Of a stretch of DNA of 64,000 nucleotides, positions 10,495 through 19,205 are shown piece after piece. Made by a program: the position numbers and the translations under genes. Positions within the stretch are counted from its first letter, which is position 1; each line of letters opens with the position of its first letter. Origin of the DNA: Stakelama saccharophila (GTDB lineage Bacteria > Pseudomonadota > Alphaproteobacteria > Sphingomonadales > Sphingomonadaceae); the NCBI RefSeq assembly GCF_032229225.1, contig NZ_CP135076.1, forward strand, positions 2,151,001 to 2,215,000, read 5' to 3'. The notes under the pieces are model-generated. The model saw nothing but the letters and a program-made list of their open reading frames with translations. It did not search any database and was not told the origin of the DNA.

Positions 10495-11411
10495 AGGCCA
10501 ACACCATCCTGGAAACCATCGGCAACACCCCGCATATCCGCGTGCAGCGGCTGTTCGGCGATGCGGAAGTGTGGATCAAGTCGGAACGGTCCAACCCCGG
10601 CGGATCGATCAAGGACCGGATCGCGCTCGCCATGATCGAGGATGCCGAAAAGACGGGCAAGCTGAAGCCCGGCGGCACGATCATCGAGCCGACGAGCGGC
10701 AATACCGGCGTCGGCCTCGCCATGGTCGCGGCGGTCAAGGGATATAAGCTGATCCTCGTCATGCCCGAGAGCATGTCGGTCGAGCGCCGGAGGCTGATGC
10801 TGGCTTATGGCGCGAAATTCGACCTGACGCCGCGCGAGGGCGGCATGAAGGGCGCGATCGAACGGGCGCAGGAACTGGTCGATCAGACCGACGGCGCCTG
10901 GATGCCGCAGCAGTTCGACAACCCGGCCAATGTCGACGTCCATGTCCGCACCACCGCGCAGGAAATCCTGAACGATTTCCGCGACGACCCCATCGACGTG
11001 ATCATCACCGGCGTCGGCACCGGCGGTCATATCACCGGCGTCGCCGAGGCGCTGAAAAAGGAATGGCCGAATCTGAAGGTCTATGCCGTCGAGCCGGAAC
11101 AGTCGCCGGTCATCTCCGGCGGCCAGCCCGGCCCGCATCCGATCCAGGGCATCGGCGCGGGCTTCATCCCGGCGAACCTCCACACCCAGGCGATCGACGG
11201 CGCGATCAAGGTGGAAGCCGAAGTCGCCAAGGACATGGCCCGCCGCGCGGCAAGCGAGGAAGGAATGCTGGTAGGGCTGAGTTCGGGCGCGACGCTGGCC
11301 GCGATCCTGCACAAGCTGCCCGACCTGCACGACGGAAGCCGGGTGCTCGGCTTCAACTACGACACCGGCGAACGGTATCTGTCGGTGCCGGATTTCCTGC
11401 CCGAGAACTGA
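10491..11411 (+). CDS. cysK: Cysteine synthase A (O-acetylserine sulfhydrylase)
   Basis: A 306-residue PLP enzyme of fold type II that makes L-cysteine from O-acetylserine and sulfide. The Schiff-base lysine is Lys41 in [11 protein letters not shown]. The substrate loop [11 protein letters not shown] is at about residues 68-78, the glycine-rich phosphate-binding loop is [11 protein letters not shown], and [13 protein letters not shown] and [11 protein letters not shown] close the fold. Length and motifs are canonical. AGGAGAAGGCAGC precedes the ATG, which overlaps the MFS stop. Confidence 0.95.
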   Translation: MKANTILETIGNTPHIRVQRLFGDAEVWIKSERSNPGGSIKDRIALAMIEDAEKTGKLKPGGTIIEPTSGNTGVGLAMVAAVKGYKLILVMPESMSVERRRLMLAYGAKFDLTPREGGMKGAIERAQELVDQTDGAWMPQQFDNPANVDVHVRTTAQEILNDFRDDPIDVIITGVGTGGHITGVAEALKKEWPNLKVYAVEPEQSPVISGGQPGPHPIQGIGAGFIPANLHTQAIDGAIKVEAEVAKDMARRAASEEGMLVGLSSGATLAAILHKLPDLHDGSRVLGFNYDTGERYLSVPDFLPEN

Positions 11412-11482
11412 CGGGGTGGCGTTAACCACCGGTCAACGATAGGTGTGCAGCGTGTGAAGCACGGTCCTTCCGGGGGGAAACC

Positions 11483-11797
11483 ATGCGTAATGCGTTTATC
11501 TGTGTTGCAGTGATGCTGGCCGTTTTCCTGTCCTGGCCGTTCGTATTCGGCCAGGGCGCGGCGGGCGTGCGGGCGGCCCAGCCGAAGACGGTGACGACCG
11601 CGAGCGTGCAACTGGCCGCGCTCGATCCCGCGCCGCCCGCCCGCATCAGCCTGACGGTGCCGCCGCCGGCGCCGCCGCGCGCGGAATGCGCTCGCGGCTT
11701 TCGCCACCGGATCGCGGGCTGCAGCACCGGTCGCTGCCGCGCCGCGCTGGCGACCAAGCGCGACCTGTGCGACGCAACCGGCAACTGGCCGCGCTGA
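11483..11797 (+). CDS. Small secreted Cys-containing hypothetical protein
   Basis: A 104-residue protein preceded by a strong G-run ribosome site five bases before the ATG. Residues 1-24 are a signal peptide or anchor (FICVAVMLAVFLSWPFVF). A proline/alanine-rich linker follows, then a short basic tail with four cysteines (ECARGF, AGCSTGRCRAAL, RDLCDATG) that could form two disulfides in the periplasm. The codon pattern is GC-rich like the neighbours. It resembles no family I recognise. It lies 71 bases after cysK and may read through from it. Confidence 0.6.
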   Translation: MRNAFICVAVMLAVFLSWPFVFGQGAAGVRAAQPKTVTTASVQLAALDPAPPARISLTVPPPAPPRAECARGFRHRIAGCSTGRCRAALATKRDLCDATGNWPR

Positions 11798-11866
11798 GGC
11801 CGTGATCCTTCCGACATCGCTGCCGCACCCGTCATCCGGTGGATTGACGCGTGCGGGAATCGGCGT

Positions 11867-13252
11867 ATGGGCGTCGATCCGCGCCGACGCGCATACCGCT
11901 TGACCTGGATCGGATCGAATGCGGTGACGAGGATTGCGAGCGAAGATCCTGCCGGAGCGCCGCCCCTGTCCTGGCGGTTGCGGATCGCGCTTTCGGCGCT
12001 TTCGGTAATCGCCGTCGCCATACCGGCCCTGATCGTGGCCACCGTTCCGGTTCCGCATCATGCCGGGATCGCGGCGCAGGAAGACGCCACCGGACCGAGG
12101 CGCGTCGTCCCCCGAAAAACCCTGCCCCCGGTGGAGCCGATCCGGTTCGAAGCGCTGACGCCCGATGCCGCGCGGGCCTATAACGCGTCCATCCCCTTTT
12201 CCGACGCGCCCAGGTCGGCGGCGCGCGCCTTCCACCTGACGGGCGCCGGCGAAGATCGTACGCGCGCGACCGAATGCCTCGCCACCGCCGCGCTCTACGA
12301 AGCGGGAGACGACAGCACGGGCGAACGCGCCGTGGCGCAGGTCGTCCTCAACCGCGTGCGGCACCCGGCCTTTCCGAACAGCGTGTGCGGCGTCGTGTTC
12401 CAGGGCGCGGAGCGCGCCACCGGATGCCAGTTCACCTTTACCTGCGACGGGTCGCTCGCGCGCGACTATTCCGAAGCGGCGTGGGAGCGGGCGCGCACCG
12501 TCGCGCGCGAGGCGCTTGCCGGGCATGTCGACAAGCGGGTCGGCAACGCGACGCACTATCATACCGACCGGGTGGTGCCCTATTGGAGCGCGAGCCTGGA
12601 CAAGATCGCGGCGGTCGAGAGCCATCTGTTCTTCCGCTGGACCGGCTGGTGGGGGACGCCACCGGCTTTCGCTATGCACTATGCCGGCGCGGAACCGCGG
12701 GTCGAACAGCTCGCCCGCCTGTTCGACGATCACAAGACGCCCGCCGATCCGACGGGCGAAACCGGGGGAACAGTGGATGCCGCGTCGATCGGCGATGCGG
12801 GCATTCCCGCCCCGACACCGGGCGATCCGGACGTCTTCCTCGTCACGCTCGATCCCGCGCTCGATCCCGCGACGCTGCCGATACTGGCGGCTCGCGCCTG
12901 CGGTGAGCGGGCCTATTGCAAGTTCATGGCCTGGACCGATGCCGCCGATACGCCCGCCACGCCGTTGCTGAGCGCGCAGGCGATTGCGGCCATGGCGTTC
13001 AGCTATCTGCGCGACAGGAAGCGCGGTTTCGACAAGGCATTGTGGGATTGCGATACCTTCGCCCGCCCCGCGGACGAGCAGTGCATGCGCCGGACCGCGC
13101 GGATCGCGGCCCGCCCGACGAGCACGGTCCGGCTCGACGCGCTCCCCGGATCGACCCCGGTCGAAAGGCCCGCCCCGTTGCAGGGCGTGCGACGCAAGAC
13201 CGGGACCTTCGCCGCGCCCCAACCGACGCCGACGCCTACGTCCGGCCGGTAG
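11867..13252 (+). CDS. Cell wall hydrolase, SleB (Hydrolase_2) domain
   Basis: A 461-residue protein with a basic N-terminus and one membrane segment (about residues 38-60, LRIALSALSVIAVAIPALIV), placing the rest in the periplasm. The SleB-type catalytic domain spans about residues 135-270: ECLATAALYEAGDD carries the predicted catalytic Glu in the pattern Y-E-A, then AQVVLNRVRHPAFPNSVCGVV, CQFTFTCDGS and THYHTDRVVPYW. The C-terminal third is unassigned and contains cysteines (ARACGERAYC, LWDCDTFA, EQCMRR). It probably cleaves peptidoglycan glycan strands. ATG 11867 has GGGAA upstream; GTG 11921 is an alternative start just before the membrane segment. Confidence 0.85.
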   Translation: MGVDPRRRAYRLTWIGSNAVTRIASEDPAGAPPLSWRLRIALSALSVIAVAIPALIVATVPVPHHAGIAAQEDATGPRRVVPRKTLPPVEPIRFEALTPDAARAYNASIPFSDAPRSAARAFHLTGAGEDRTRATECLATAALYEAGDDSTGERAVAQVVLNRVRHPAFPNSVCGVVFQGAERATGCQFTFTCDGSLARDYSEAAWERARTVAREALAGHVDKRVGNATHYHTDRVVPYWSASLDKIAAVESHLFFRWTGWWGTPPAFAMHYAGAEPRVEQLARLFDDHKTPADPTGETGGTVDAASIGDAGIPAPTPGDPDVFLVTLDPALDPATLPILAARACGERAYCKFMAWTDAADTPATPLLSAQAIAAMAFSYLRDRKRGFDKALWDCDTFARPADEQCMRRTARIAARPTSTVRLDALPGSTPVERPAPLQGVRRKTGTFAAPQPTPTPTSGR

Positions 13253-13261
13253 CCGCTGCCC

Positions 13262-15064
13262 TCAGGCGGCGCGGAACATTGCCGGATCGAGCGCCATCAC
13301 GCTTTCGCTGCCGCCTTCGATCTTGCGGCGCAGCGCACCGGCATCGGGCATGATCCGTTCGGCGAAGAAGCGCGCGGTGACGAGCTTGGCCTCCAAAAAG
13401 GCCGCGTCGCCTTCGCCCGACGCCAGCCCGTCCGCCGCCGCCTTCGCCATGCGCAGCCACATCAGGCCGGTCGCGACGATGCCGAGCAGGTGCATATAGC
13501 TGTGTGCGCCGGCGCCGACCTGGTCGGGGTTCTGTGTGCCGCTGGCCATGAACCACATCGTCGCGGCCTGTAGCTGACCCAGCGCCTTTTCGAGCGCCAC
13601 GGCGAAATCGCCGATCTTTTCGTCGTCCTTCGCGGCGGCGGTTTCCTCCGTCACGACCTTGAAGAACGCCTGGATCGCGCGGCCCCCGTTCCGGGCGAGC
13701 TTGCGACCGACCAGGTCCATCGCCTGCACGCCGTTGGTGCCTTCATAGATCATCGCGATCCGCGCATCGCGGACATATTGCTCCATCCCCCATTCGGCGA
13801 TGTAGCCATGCCCGCCATAGACCTGTTGCGCATCCGTCGCGATCCGGTAGCCCATGTCGGTGCCGTAGCCCTTGATGACGGGCGTCAACAGGCCGACCAG
13901 ATCGCCGGCGAGCTGGCGCGCCTCCTCGTCATCGGCGGCATGTTCCAGATCGACCTGGAGCGCCGCCCACAGGCACAGCGCGCGCAAGCCCTCGGTCAGC
14001 GCCTTGCCTTCCATCAACATGCGGCGCACGTCCGGGTGGACGAACAGCGTATCGGCCTTTTCCTCCGGCTCGGCCGGGCCGGTAAGCGCCCTGCCCTGCC
14101 GCCGGTCGCCGGCATATTGGACGGCGTTCTGATAGGCGGTTTCGGCCACGCCCAGCCCCTGCAGCCCGACGCCGAGCCGCGCCGCGTTCATCATAATGAA
14201 CATCGCGGCCAGGCCCTTCATCTCCTCGCCGACCAGCCAGCCGGTCGCGCCGTCATAGTTCATCACGCAGGTCGAATTGGCGTGGATGCCCATCTTGCGC
14301 TCGATCGAGCCGCAGGTCACCGCATTGCGCGCCCCCGGCGAGCCGTCCTCGTTCACCAGGAATTTCGGCACGATGAACAGCGAGATGCCCTTCGAACTGT
14401 CGGGGGCGCCCGGAGTCTTGGCCAATACCAGGTGGATGATGTTGCTCGTCAGGTCGTGCTCGCCCGAGGAGATGAAGATCTTGGTGCCCGTGACCTTGTA
14501 GCTGCCGTCGGCCTGCGGTTCGGCCCTGGTGGTGATCAGGCCGAGATCGGTCCCGCATTGCGGCTCCGTCAGGTTCATGGTGCCGCCCCATTCGCCCGAC
14601 ACCATCTTCGGCAGATAGATCTCCTTCTGCGCCTGCGATCCCTTGGCAAGGATCGCGGCGATCGCGCCGTGGGTCAGTCCCGGATACATGGCAAAGGCCA
14701 TGTTGGCGGAGATCATATATTCCTGGAACGCGGTGGCGACGACGTGCGGCATCGCCTGGCCGCCGAACTCCTCGGGCGCCGACAGGGTCGCCCAGCCGCT
14801 CTCGACGAACTGCCGATACGCTTCCTTGAAGCCGTCGGGCGTGGTCACGCTGCCATCGTCGTGGCGCGTACACCCCTGGCTGTCGCCCACCTGATTGAGC
14901 GGGAACAGTATCTCGGCAACGAACCTGCCGCCTTCTTCCAGCACGGCGTTCACCACGTCCGGCGTGGCATTGGCGAAGCCGGGCAGGTTCGCACAGCGTT
15001 CCAGCCCGATGACATGATCGAGAATGAAACGGGTATCGCGGACGGGGGGCGTATATTGCGGCAT
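13262..15064 (-). CDS. Acyl-CoA dehydrogenase, long form with C-terminal domain (DmdC/FadE-like)
   Basis: A 600-residue flavoenzyme of the long acyl-CoA dehydrogenase group. The FAD/substrate segment is NLTEPQCGTDLGLITTRAE, followed by YKVTGTKIFISSGEHDLT, the middle-domain GIHANSTCVMNYDGATGWLVGE, and QQVYGGHGYIAEWGMEQYVRDARI. The catalytic glutamate sits in IYEGTNGVQAMDLVGRK. It begins 8 bases after the MerR regulator stop, so the two form an operon. Members act on medium/long acyl-CoA or 3-methylmercaptopropionyl-CoA; the sequence does not decide which. Confidence 0.9.
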   Translation of the reverse strand: MPQYTPPVRDTRFILDHVIGLERCANLPGFANATPDVVNAVLEEGGRFVAEILFPLNQVGDSQGCTRHDDGSVTTPDGFKEAYRQFVESGWATLSAPEEFGGQAMPHVVATAFQEYMISANMAFAMYPGLTHGAIAAILAKGSQAQKEIYLPKMVSGEWGGTMNLTEPQCGTDLGLITTRAEPQADGSYKVTGTKIFISSGEHDLTSNIIHLVLAKTPGAPDSSKGISLFIVPKFLVNEDGSPGARNAVTCGSIERKMGIHANSTCVMNYDGATGWLVGEEMKGLAAMFIMMNAARLGVGLQGLGVAETAYQNAVQYAGDRRQGRALTGPAEPEEKADTLFVHPDVRRMLMEGKALTEGLRALCLWAALQVDLEHAADDEEARQLAGDLVGLLTPVIKGYGTDMGYRIATDAQQVYGGHGYIAEWGMEQYVRDARIAMIYEGTNGVQAMDLVGRKLARNGGRAIQAFFKVVTEETAAAKDDEKIGDFAVALEKALGQLQAATMWFMASGTQNPDQVGAGAHSYMHLLGIVATGLMWLRMAKAAADGLASGEGDAAFLEAKLVTARFFAERIMPDAGALRRKIEGGSESVMALDPAMFRAA

Positions 15065-15072
15065 GGGCGGTC

Positions 15073-15507
15073 CTATTCGTTCTCGCTGGCGCGGACATCT
15101 TCGAGCATGTCCACGAATTCCCGAAGTTCCGAGATGGCGGCGTCGATGTCCTTGCGCTGCTGCTGTAACAGGTCGATCCGTTCGCGACAGCGCTGGATCG
15201 TCACCGCGCGCTGCAGCTTGCGCCCCTCGCCAACGTCGTAAAGGTCGATCATCTCGCGGATCTCGGCAAGGCTGAAGCCGACGCGCTTGCCGCGCAGGAT
15301 CCAGGCCAGCCGGGCACGGTCGCGGTGCGAATAGACGCGCGCAGTGCCGCGCCGCTCCGGCGCGATCAGGCCCTCATCCTCATAGAAACGAAGCGCGCGG
15401 GCCGTGACGCCGAATTCGGCGCCGAGATCGGAAATGGAAAAGCTTTCGCGATCCGGCCGCGGTTCGATCGGCGCCAGCGCCACGCTGGAGGGATTGGTGC
15501 CAGTCAT
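15073..15507 (-). CDS. MerR-family regulator, LiuR-like, of acyl-CoA metabolism
   Basis: A 144-residue regulator. The winged helix-turn-helix is at residues about 22-65 (FSISDLGAEFGVTARALRFYEDEGLIAPERRG), with the usual RVYSHRDRARLAWILRGKRVGFSLAEI wing, then a coiled dimerisation helix (CRERIDLLQQQRKDIDAAISEL). It lacks the C-terminal metal-binding cysteines of metal-sensing MerR proteins. The acyl-CoA dehydrogenase follows in the same operon, and an operator-like repeat lies just upstream, so autoregulation and acyl-CoA sensing are likely. Confidence 0.87.
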   Translation of the reverse strand: MTGTNPSSVALAPIEPRPDRESFSISDLGAEFGVTARALRFYEDEGLIAPERRGTARVYSHRDRARLAWILRGKRVGFSLAEIREMIDLYDVGEGRKLQRAVTIQRCRERIDLLQQQRKDIDAAISELREFVDMLEDVRASENE

Positions 15508-15528
15508 GGCGCTGCAATCTGCCTTACC

Positions 15529-15544
15529 TTTACGTCAACGTCAA
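15529..15544 (-). promoter_or_regulatory. Probable LiuR-type MerR operator
   Basis: TTTACGTCAACGTCAA holds two near-identical inverted halves (TTTACGT and TTGACGT on the opposite strand), 22 bases upstream of the MerR start. It resembles the palindromes described for LiuR-type regulators of branched-chain and fatty acid degradation. It overlaps the end of the neighbouring lipoprotein gene. Confidence 0.55.
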
Positions 15545-16065
15545 TCCTTGCCGGCGCGTGCAGCGGTCGGGCAGAGCGGCCGGCCGCGATCGTCGCGGAG
15601 GGCCGCGGCCTCCGACCGGGATTCGCTCAACCGCGACACGTCGAGCCCGGTCAGCGACGCCCGGCCGCCGCAATAGGCGTCGCACCCGTTCGGCAGATCG
15701 CCGGGCAGGACGACATGCTCGCCATCGGCGCGCGCGTCGAAGCTGCATGCGCCCCTGCCGCCCAGTTCGACATGGAGCGCCTCGCCGGAACGGCTCGCCC
15801 GTCCGGTGCCGCTGCACTGGACGGTGCCGTAATCCACGAAGACGCCGATCCGATAACCATCCGCCCGGCGCACCAGGCACAAGCGGTCGGTATCGCGTGC
15901 GTAGAGCCCCTCGATGCCGCTGTCCTCGGGATCCCGGATCACGCCGCGCGCGATGGCCGCCTGCTCGAGCCCGGGCGGTTCATTCGAGCGGTTCTTTCCC
16001 GCCGTCCCGCCGCCGCCCGAGCACGCGGCGAGTGCGACGAGCGCGATCGGCCAGCCGCGCTTCAT
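15541..16065 (-). CDS. Hypothetical lipoprotein
   Basis: A 174-residue protein with a short lipoprotein signal ending LAACS (Cys15). The mature part is polar and contains cysteines in [35 protein letters not shown] and [13 protein letters not shown], perhaps disulfide-bonded in the periplasm. Its start overlaps the hisI stop (ATGA at 16062-16065), so it is translated with hisI, though no link to histidine synthesis is evident. Proteins of this shape are often annotated as hypothetical in sphingomonads; I do not recognise a family. Confidence 0.7.
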   Translation of the reverse strand: MKRGWPIALVALAACSGGGGTAGKNRSNEPPGLEQAAIARGVIRDPEDSGIEGLYARDTDRLCLVRRADGYRIGVFVDYGTVQCSGTGRASRSGEALHVELGGRGACSFDARADGEHVVLPGDLPNGCDAYCGGRASLTGLDVSRLSESRSEAAALRDDRGRPLCPTAARAGKD

Positions 16066-16418
16066 TCCTCGCGCATCAGCATTTCGCCCTCGATACGGCG
16101 GTAAAAGCAGCTACGCGCGCCGGTATGACAGGCGGGTCCCGCCGGTTCGCAGCGCAGCCAGACCGCGTCCTGATCGCAGTCGACGCGCGCTTCCACCACG
16201 CGCAGGACGTTGCCCGAAGACTCCCCCTTCTTCCAGAGCCGCTGTCGGCTGCGCGACCAGAAGGTCGCCTCGCCCGTATCGAGCGTGCGCGCCAGGGCAT
16301 CGGCGTTCATATGCGCGAGCATCAGCACGGCGCCATCCGCTACATCGGTGACGACGGCGGTGATCAGCCCGGCGGAATCGAATTTCGGATCGAGGCGGTT
16401 TCCGGTTTCGCGGTTCAT
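16062..16418 (-). CDS. hisI: Phosphoribosyl-AMP cyclohydrolase
   Basis: A 118-residue monofunctional HisI that opens the adenine ring of phosphoribosyl-AMP in the third step of histidine synthesis. Visible motifs: [39 protein letters not shown], then the metal-site region [12 protein letters not shown] and [12 protein letters not shown], which carry the Mg-binding aspartates and Zn-binding cysteines. There is no HisE pyrophosphohydrolase domain fused at the end. Length and motifs are canonical. It is separate from other his genes. Confidence 0.93.
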   Translation of the reverse strand: MNRETGNRLDPKFDSAGLITAVVTDVADGAVLMLAHMNADALARTLDTGEATFWSRSRQRLWKKGESSGNVLRVVEARVDCDQDAVWLRCEPAGPACHTGARSCFYRRIEGEMLMREE

Positions 16419-16471
16419 GCCGAAGCCTTACCGCGATTGCGGCACCACGGAAATGGCCCCGGCATTCCCCG

Positions 16472-16720
16472 TCAGTGCGAGCGGATCGCCTTGACCAGTT
16501 CGTCCTTGGTCATGTCGGACCTGCCCTCGATGCCGATCTCCTGCGCTTCCTCGTAAAGCTCGTCCTTGGTTCGATCCTCGAGCTGGGTGCTCTTGTGGTC
16601 GAGGCTGCCGCCCGCCTTTGCATTGGCGATGCGGGCGGCCTTTTCCTTCGATTCGCCCTTGTCGCGCAGATCCTCGTACAATTTGTCGTCCTTGATCTGG
16701 TTGCCGTGATTCTTCGCCAT
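16472..16720 (-). CDS. Small DUF7218/Rho_N-like protein, probable stress gene
   Basis: An 82-residue highly charged protein (AKNHGNQIKDDKLYEDLRDKG, SKEKAARIANAKAG). The C-terminal half, SDMTKDELVKAIRSH, matches a SAP/Rho N-terminal helix-extended-helix motif that can bind nucleic acid. The ATG at 16720 has AGGAGG eight bases upstream; the GTG three bases earlier is not needed. An EcfG-like promoter lies just upstream, so expression under general stress is likely. It is divergent from purF. The molecular function is unknown. Confidence 0.8.
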   Translation of the reverse strand: MAKNHGNQIKDDKLYEDLRDKGESKEKAARIANAKAGGSLDHKSTQLEDRTKDELYEEAQEIGIEGRSDMTKDELVKAIRSH

Positions 16721-16746
16721 CACAAATCCTCCTGCAAAACCCTAAA

Positions 16747-16771
16747 AACGCACCGATAAACCGCAGGTTCA
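16747..16771 (-). promoter_or_regulatory. EcfG-type (general stress) promoter
   Basis: Reading the minus strand, TGAAC and CGTT are separated by 16 bases; the alphaproteobacterial stress sigma factor EcfG recognises GGAAC-N16/17-CGTT. The -10 element is 27 bases from the start codon of the small stress protein. One mismatch in the -35 box. Confidence 0.55.
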
Positions 16772-16849
16772 GTGCGTTGTGACAAAAGGGCGACAAACCG
16801 TGCGCCAATCCCTATATGGCGGGCACGGCACGCAACCCCGTGGGATCGC

Positions 16850-18307
16850 ATGTTCAGCACCAACCCTTTCGACGACGACAAGCTGCGCGAAGAGTGCGGC
16901 GTTTTCGGTATTGCCGGCGCAGAGGACGCAGCCGCCCTGACGGCGCTCGGCCTGCACGCGCTGCAGCATCGCGGGCAGGAGGCCGCCGGCATCTGCAGCT
17001 ATGACGGCACGCAGTTCCACACGCACCGCGCGATGGGGCACATCGCCGGCAATTTCGACCGGGACGAAGTGATTCGCGCGCTTCCCGGCGATGTGGCGGT
17101 CGGCCATGTCCGCTATTCGACCACCGGCGAGACGGCGCTGAGAAACGTTCAGCCGCTATATGCCGAACTGTCGAGCGGCGGCTTTGCGGTCGCACATAAC
17201 GGCAACCTGTCGAACGCGATGCGCCTGCGCCGCGATCTGGTGCGCGCGGGGTCGATCTTTCAGTCGACCTCGGACACCGAGACGATCATCCATCTGGTCG
17301 CGACGTCGAGCTATCGGACGCTGCTCGACCGGTTCATCGACGCGCTGAAGCAGGTCGAAGGCGCCTATTCGCTGATCTGCATGACGCCCGAGGGCATGAT
17401 CGCCTGCCGCGACCCGCTCGGCATCCGTCCGCTGGTGATGGGGCGCCTGGGCGACTCGGTCATCTTCGCGTCCGAATCGGTCGCCCTCGACGTGGTCGGC
17501 GCGACCTATGAGCGCGAGGTCGATCCCGGCGAACTGGTGATCGTCCAGAATGGCGAGATTCGCTCGATCCGCCCCTTCGCCCCGCAGGCCGCGCGGCCGT
17601 GCATCTTCGAATGGGTCTATTTCTCGCGGCCCGATTCGATCGCGGACGAACGTTCCATCTATTCGGTGCGCAAGGCGATCGGCGCGCAGCTCGCGATAGA
17701 GGACCCGGTCGACGCCGATCTCGTCATCCCGGTGCCCGATTCGGGCACGCCGGCGGCAATCGGCTATGCGCAGGAATCGGGCATTCCGTTCGAACTGGGC
17801 ATCATCCGTTCGCATTATGTCGGGCGCACCTTCATCCAGCCGCGCGACGAGGTCCGCCATCTGGGCGTGAAGCTGAAGCACAATGCCAACAGCGCGCTGA
17901 TCAAGGGCAAGCGCGTCGTGCTGATCGACGATTCGATCGTGCGCGGCACGACCAGCCTGAAAATCGTGCAGATGATGCGCGACGCCGGCGCGACAGAGGT
18001 GCATATGCGCATCGCCAGCCCGCCCACACGGCATAGCTGCTTCTATGGCGTGGATACGCCCGAGCGCGCCAAGCTGCTCGCCGCCAAGCACGATACCCAG
18101 GGCATGCGCGATTATATCCATGCCGACAGCCTGGCCTTCGTCTCGATCGACGGCCTGTACAAGGCACTGGGCGAGGAAGGCCGCGCGAAAATCCGGCCGA
18201 AATATTGCGACGCATGCTTCACCGGCGACTATCCCACCACGCTGACCGATCAGGACGATGTCTCCGCGGTCGACCAGTTCGCGATGCTCGAAGAGCGGGT
18301 AAGCTGA
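16850..18307 (+). CDS. purF: Amidophosphoribosyltransferase
   Basis: A 485-residue enzyme committing PRPP to purine synthesis. A short propeptide precedes Cys16 (EECGVFGI), the Ntn glutaminase nucleophile exposed after self-cleavage. The glutaminase domain has LQHRGQEAAGI and GHVRYSTTGE; the synthase domain has the PRPP-binding loop VVLIDDSIVRGTTS and later CDACFTGDYPT. The start at ATG 16850 fits the family's propeptide length; upstream in-frame codons are not conserved-looking. Confidence 0.94.
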   Translation: MFSTNPFDDDKLREECGVFGIAGAEDAAALTALGLHALQHRGQEAAGICSYDGTQFHTHRAMGHIAGNFDRDEVIRALPGDVAVGHVRYSTTGETALRNVQPLYAELSSGGFAVAHNGNLSNAMRLRRDLVRAGSIFQSTSDTETIIHLVATSSYRTLLDRFIDALKQVEGAYSLICMTPEGMIACRDPLGIRPLVMGRLGDSVIFASESVALDVVGATYEREVDPGELVIVQNGEIRSIRPFAPQAARPCIFEWVYFSRPDSIADERSIYSVRKAIGAQLAIEDPVDADLVIPVPDSGTPAAIGYAQESGIPFELGIIRSHYVGRTFIQPRDEVRHLGVKLKHNANSALIKGKRVVLIDDSIVRGTTSLKIVQMMRDAGATEVHMRIASPPTRHSCFYGVDTPERAKLLAAKHDTQGMRDYIHADSLAFVSIDGLYKALGEEGRAKIRPKYCDACFTGDYPTTLTDQDDVSAVDQFAMLEERVS

Positions 18308-18407
18308 CGGGCGACGCCGCCCCCCTTGATCCGCCGCCCATCCCCGGCCATTCGGTCGAGCGACTGAAACCGGCGCCGACGCGTGTCGGCGATCGAGGGA
18401 GAATCAT

Positions 18408-19118
18408 GTGACCGACAAGCCGTTAGCCGACCGCCTCGCCCTCGTTACCGGAGCCAGCCGCGGCATCGGCGCTGCGACCGCGAAGGCGCTGGGGGCCGCC
18501 GGCGCGCATGTCGTGCTCACCGCGCGCACCCCCGGCGGCCTGGAGGAGACGGAGGACGCCATCCACCGGACGGGCGGTTCCGCCACCATCGCGCCGCTGG
18601 ACCTGACCGAAACCGACAGCGTCGCACGGCTGGGCGCCGCCATCGCCGACCGCTGGCAGGCGCTCGACATCCTCGTCCTCAACGCCGCGGCGCTGGGCAC
18701 GCTCGGCACCGTCGGTTCGTTCGACGCGAAGGAGTTTTCGCGCGTGATGACGCTGAACGTCAGTGCACAGGCGGCACTGATCGGATCGTTCGACCAGATG
18801 CTGCGCAATTCCGTCCAGGGCCGCGTGATCGGCCTGACCACGACGCCGGCCCGCGAACCGCGTGCCTATTGGGGCATGTACGGCGCGTCCAAGGCGGCGT
18901 TCGAGAATTTGCTGCTGTCCTACGGCGCGGAGGTGCGGCATATCAGCGCGGTCCGTACCGCCCTGCTGAACCCCGGCGCCACGCGCACCGCGATGCGCCA
19001 GCGCGCCTATCCGGGCGAGGACCCGGCGACGGTGAAGCCGCCCGAGGATGTCGCCGAGCGCATCGTTTCGCTGCTGACGGACGATTTCGAGACGGGGCAT
19101 TACGAGCGGCTCGACTGA
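18408..19118 (+). CDS. SDR-family oxidoreductase
   Basis: A 236-residue Rossmann-fold dehydrogenase. The cofactor motif TGASRGIG is at residues 14-21, NAAA at about 91-94, and the active site Y157-x3-K161 (YGASK); the residue usually Ser is Thr in GLTTTPA. It starts with GTG at 18408 behind GGGAG. It lies about 100 bases downstream of purF on the same strand and may read through from it. The substrate cannot be deduced. Confidence 0.85.
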   Translation: MTDKPLADRLALVTGASRGIGAATAKALGAAGAHVVLTARTPGGLEETEDAIHRTGGSATIAPLDLTETDSVARLGAAIADRWQALDILVLNAAALGTLGTVGSFDAKEFSRVMTLNVSAQAALIGSFDQMLRNSVQGRVIGLTTTPAREPRAYWGMYGASKAAFENLLLSYGAEVRHISAVRTALLNPGATRTAMRQRAYPGEDPATVKPPEDVAERIVSLLTDDFETGHYERLD

Positions 19119-19205
19119 AGCGATCACCAGGACCGATCGACATTCAGCCTTGACGGCTGCGCAAATGGCGGCCTTTCGTGCCGGAGCGAACGGGTCGCCG
19201 CCGCT

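Noticed and set aside
11357..13222. 621-codon minus-strand frame opposite the cell wall hydrolase
   Set aside because: Low-complexity antisense frame; the plus strand holds the SleB domain.
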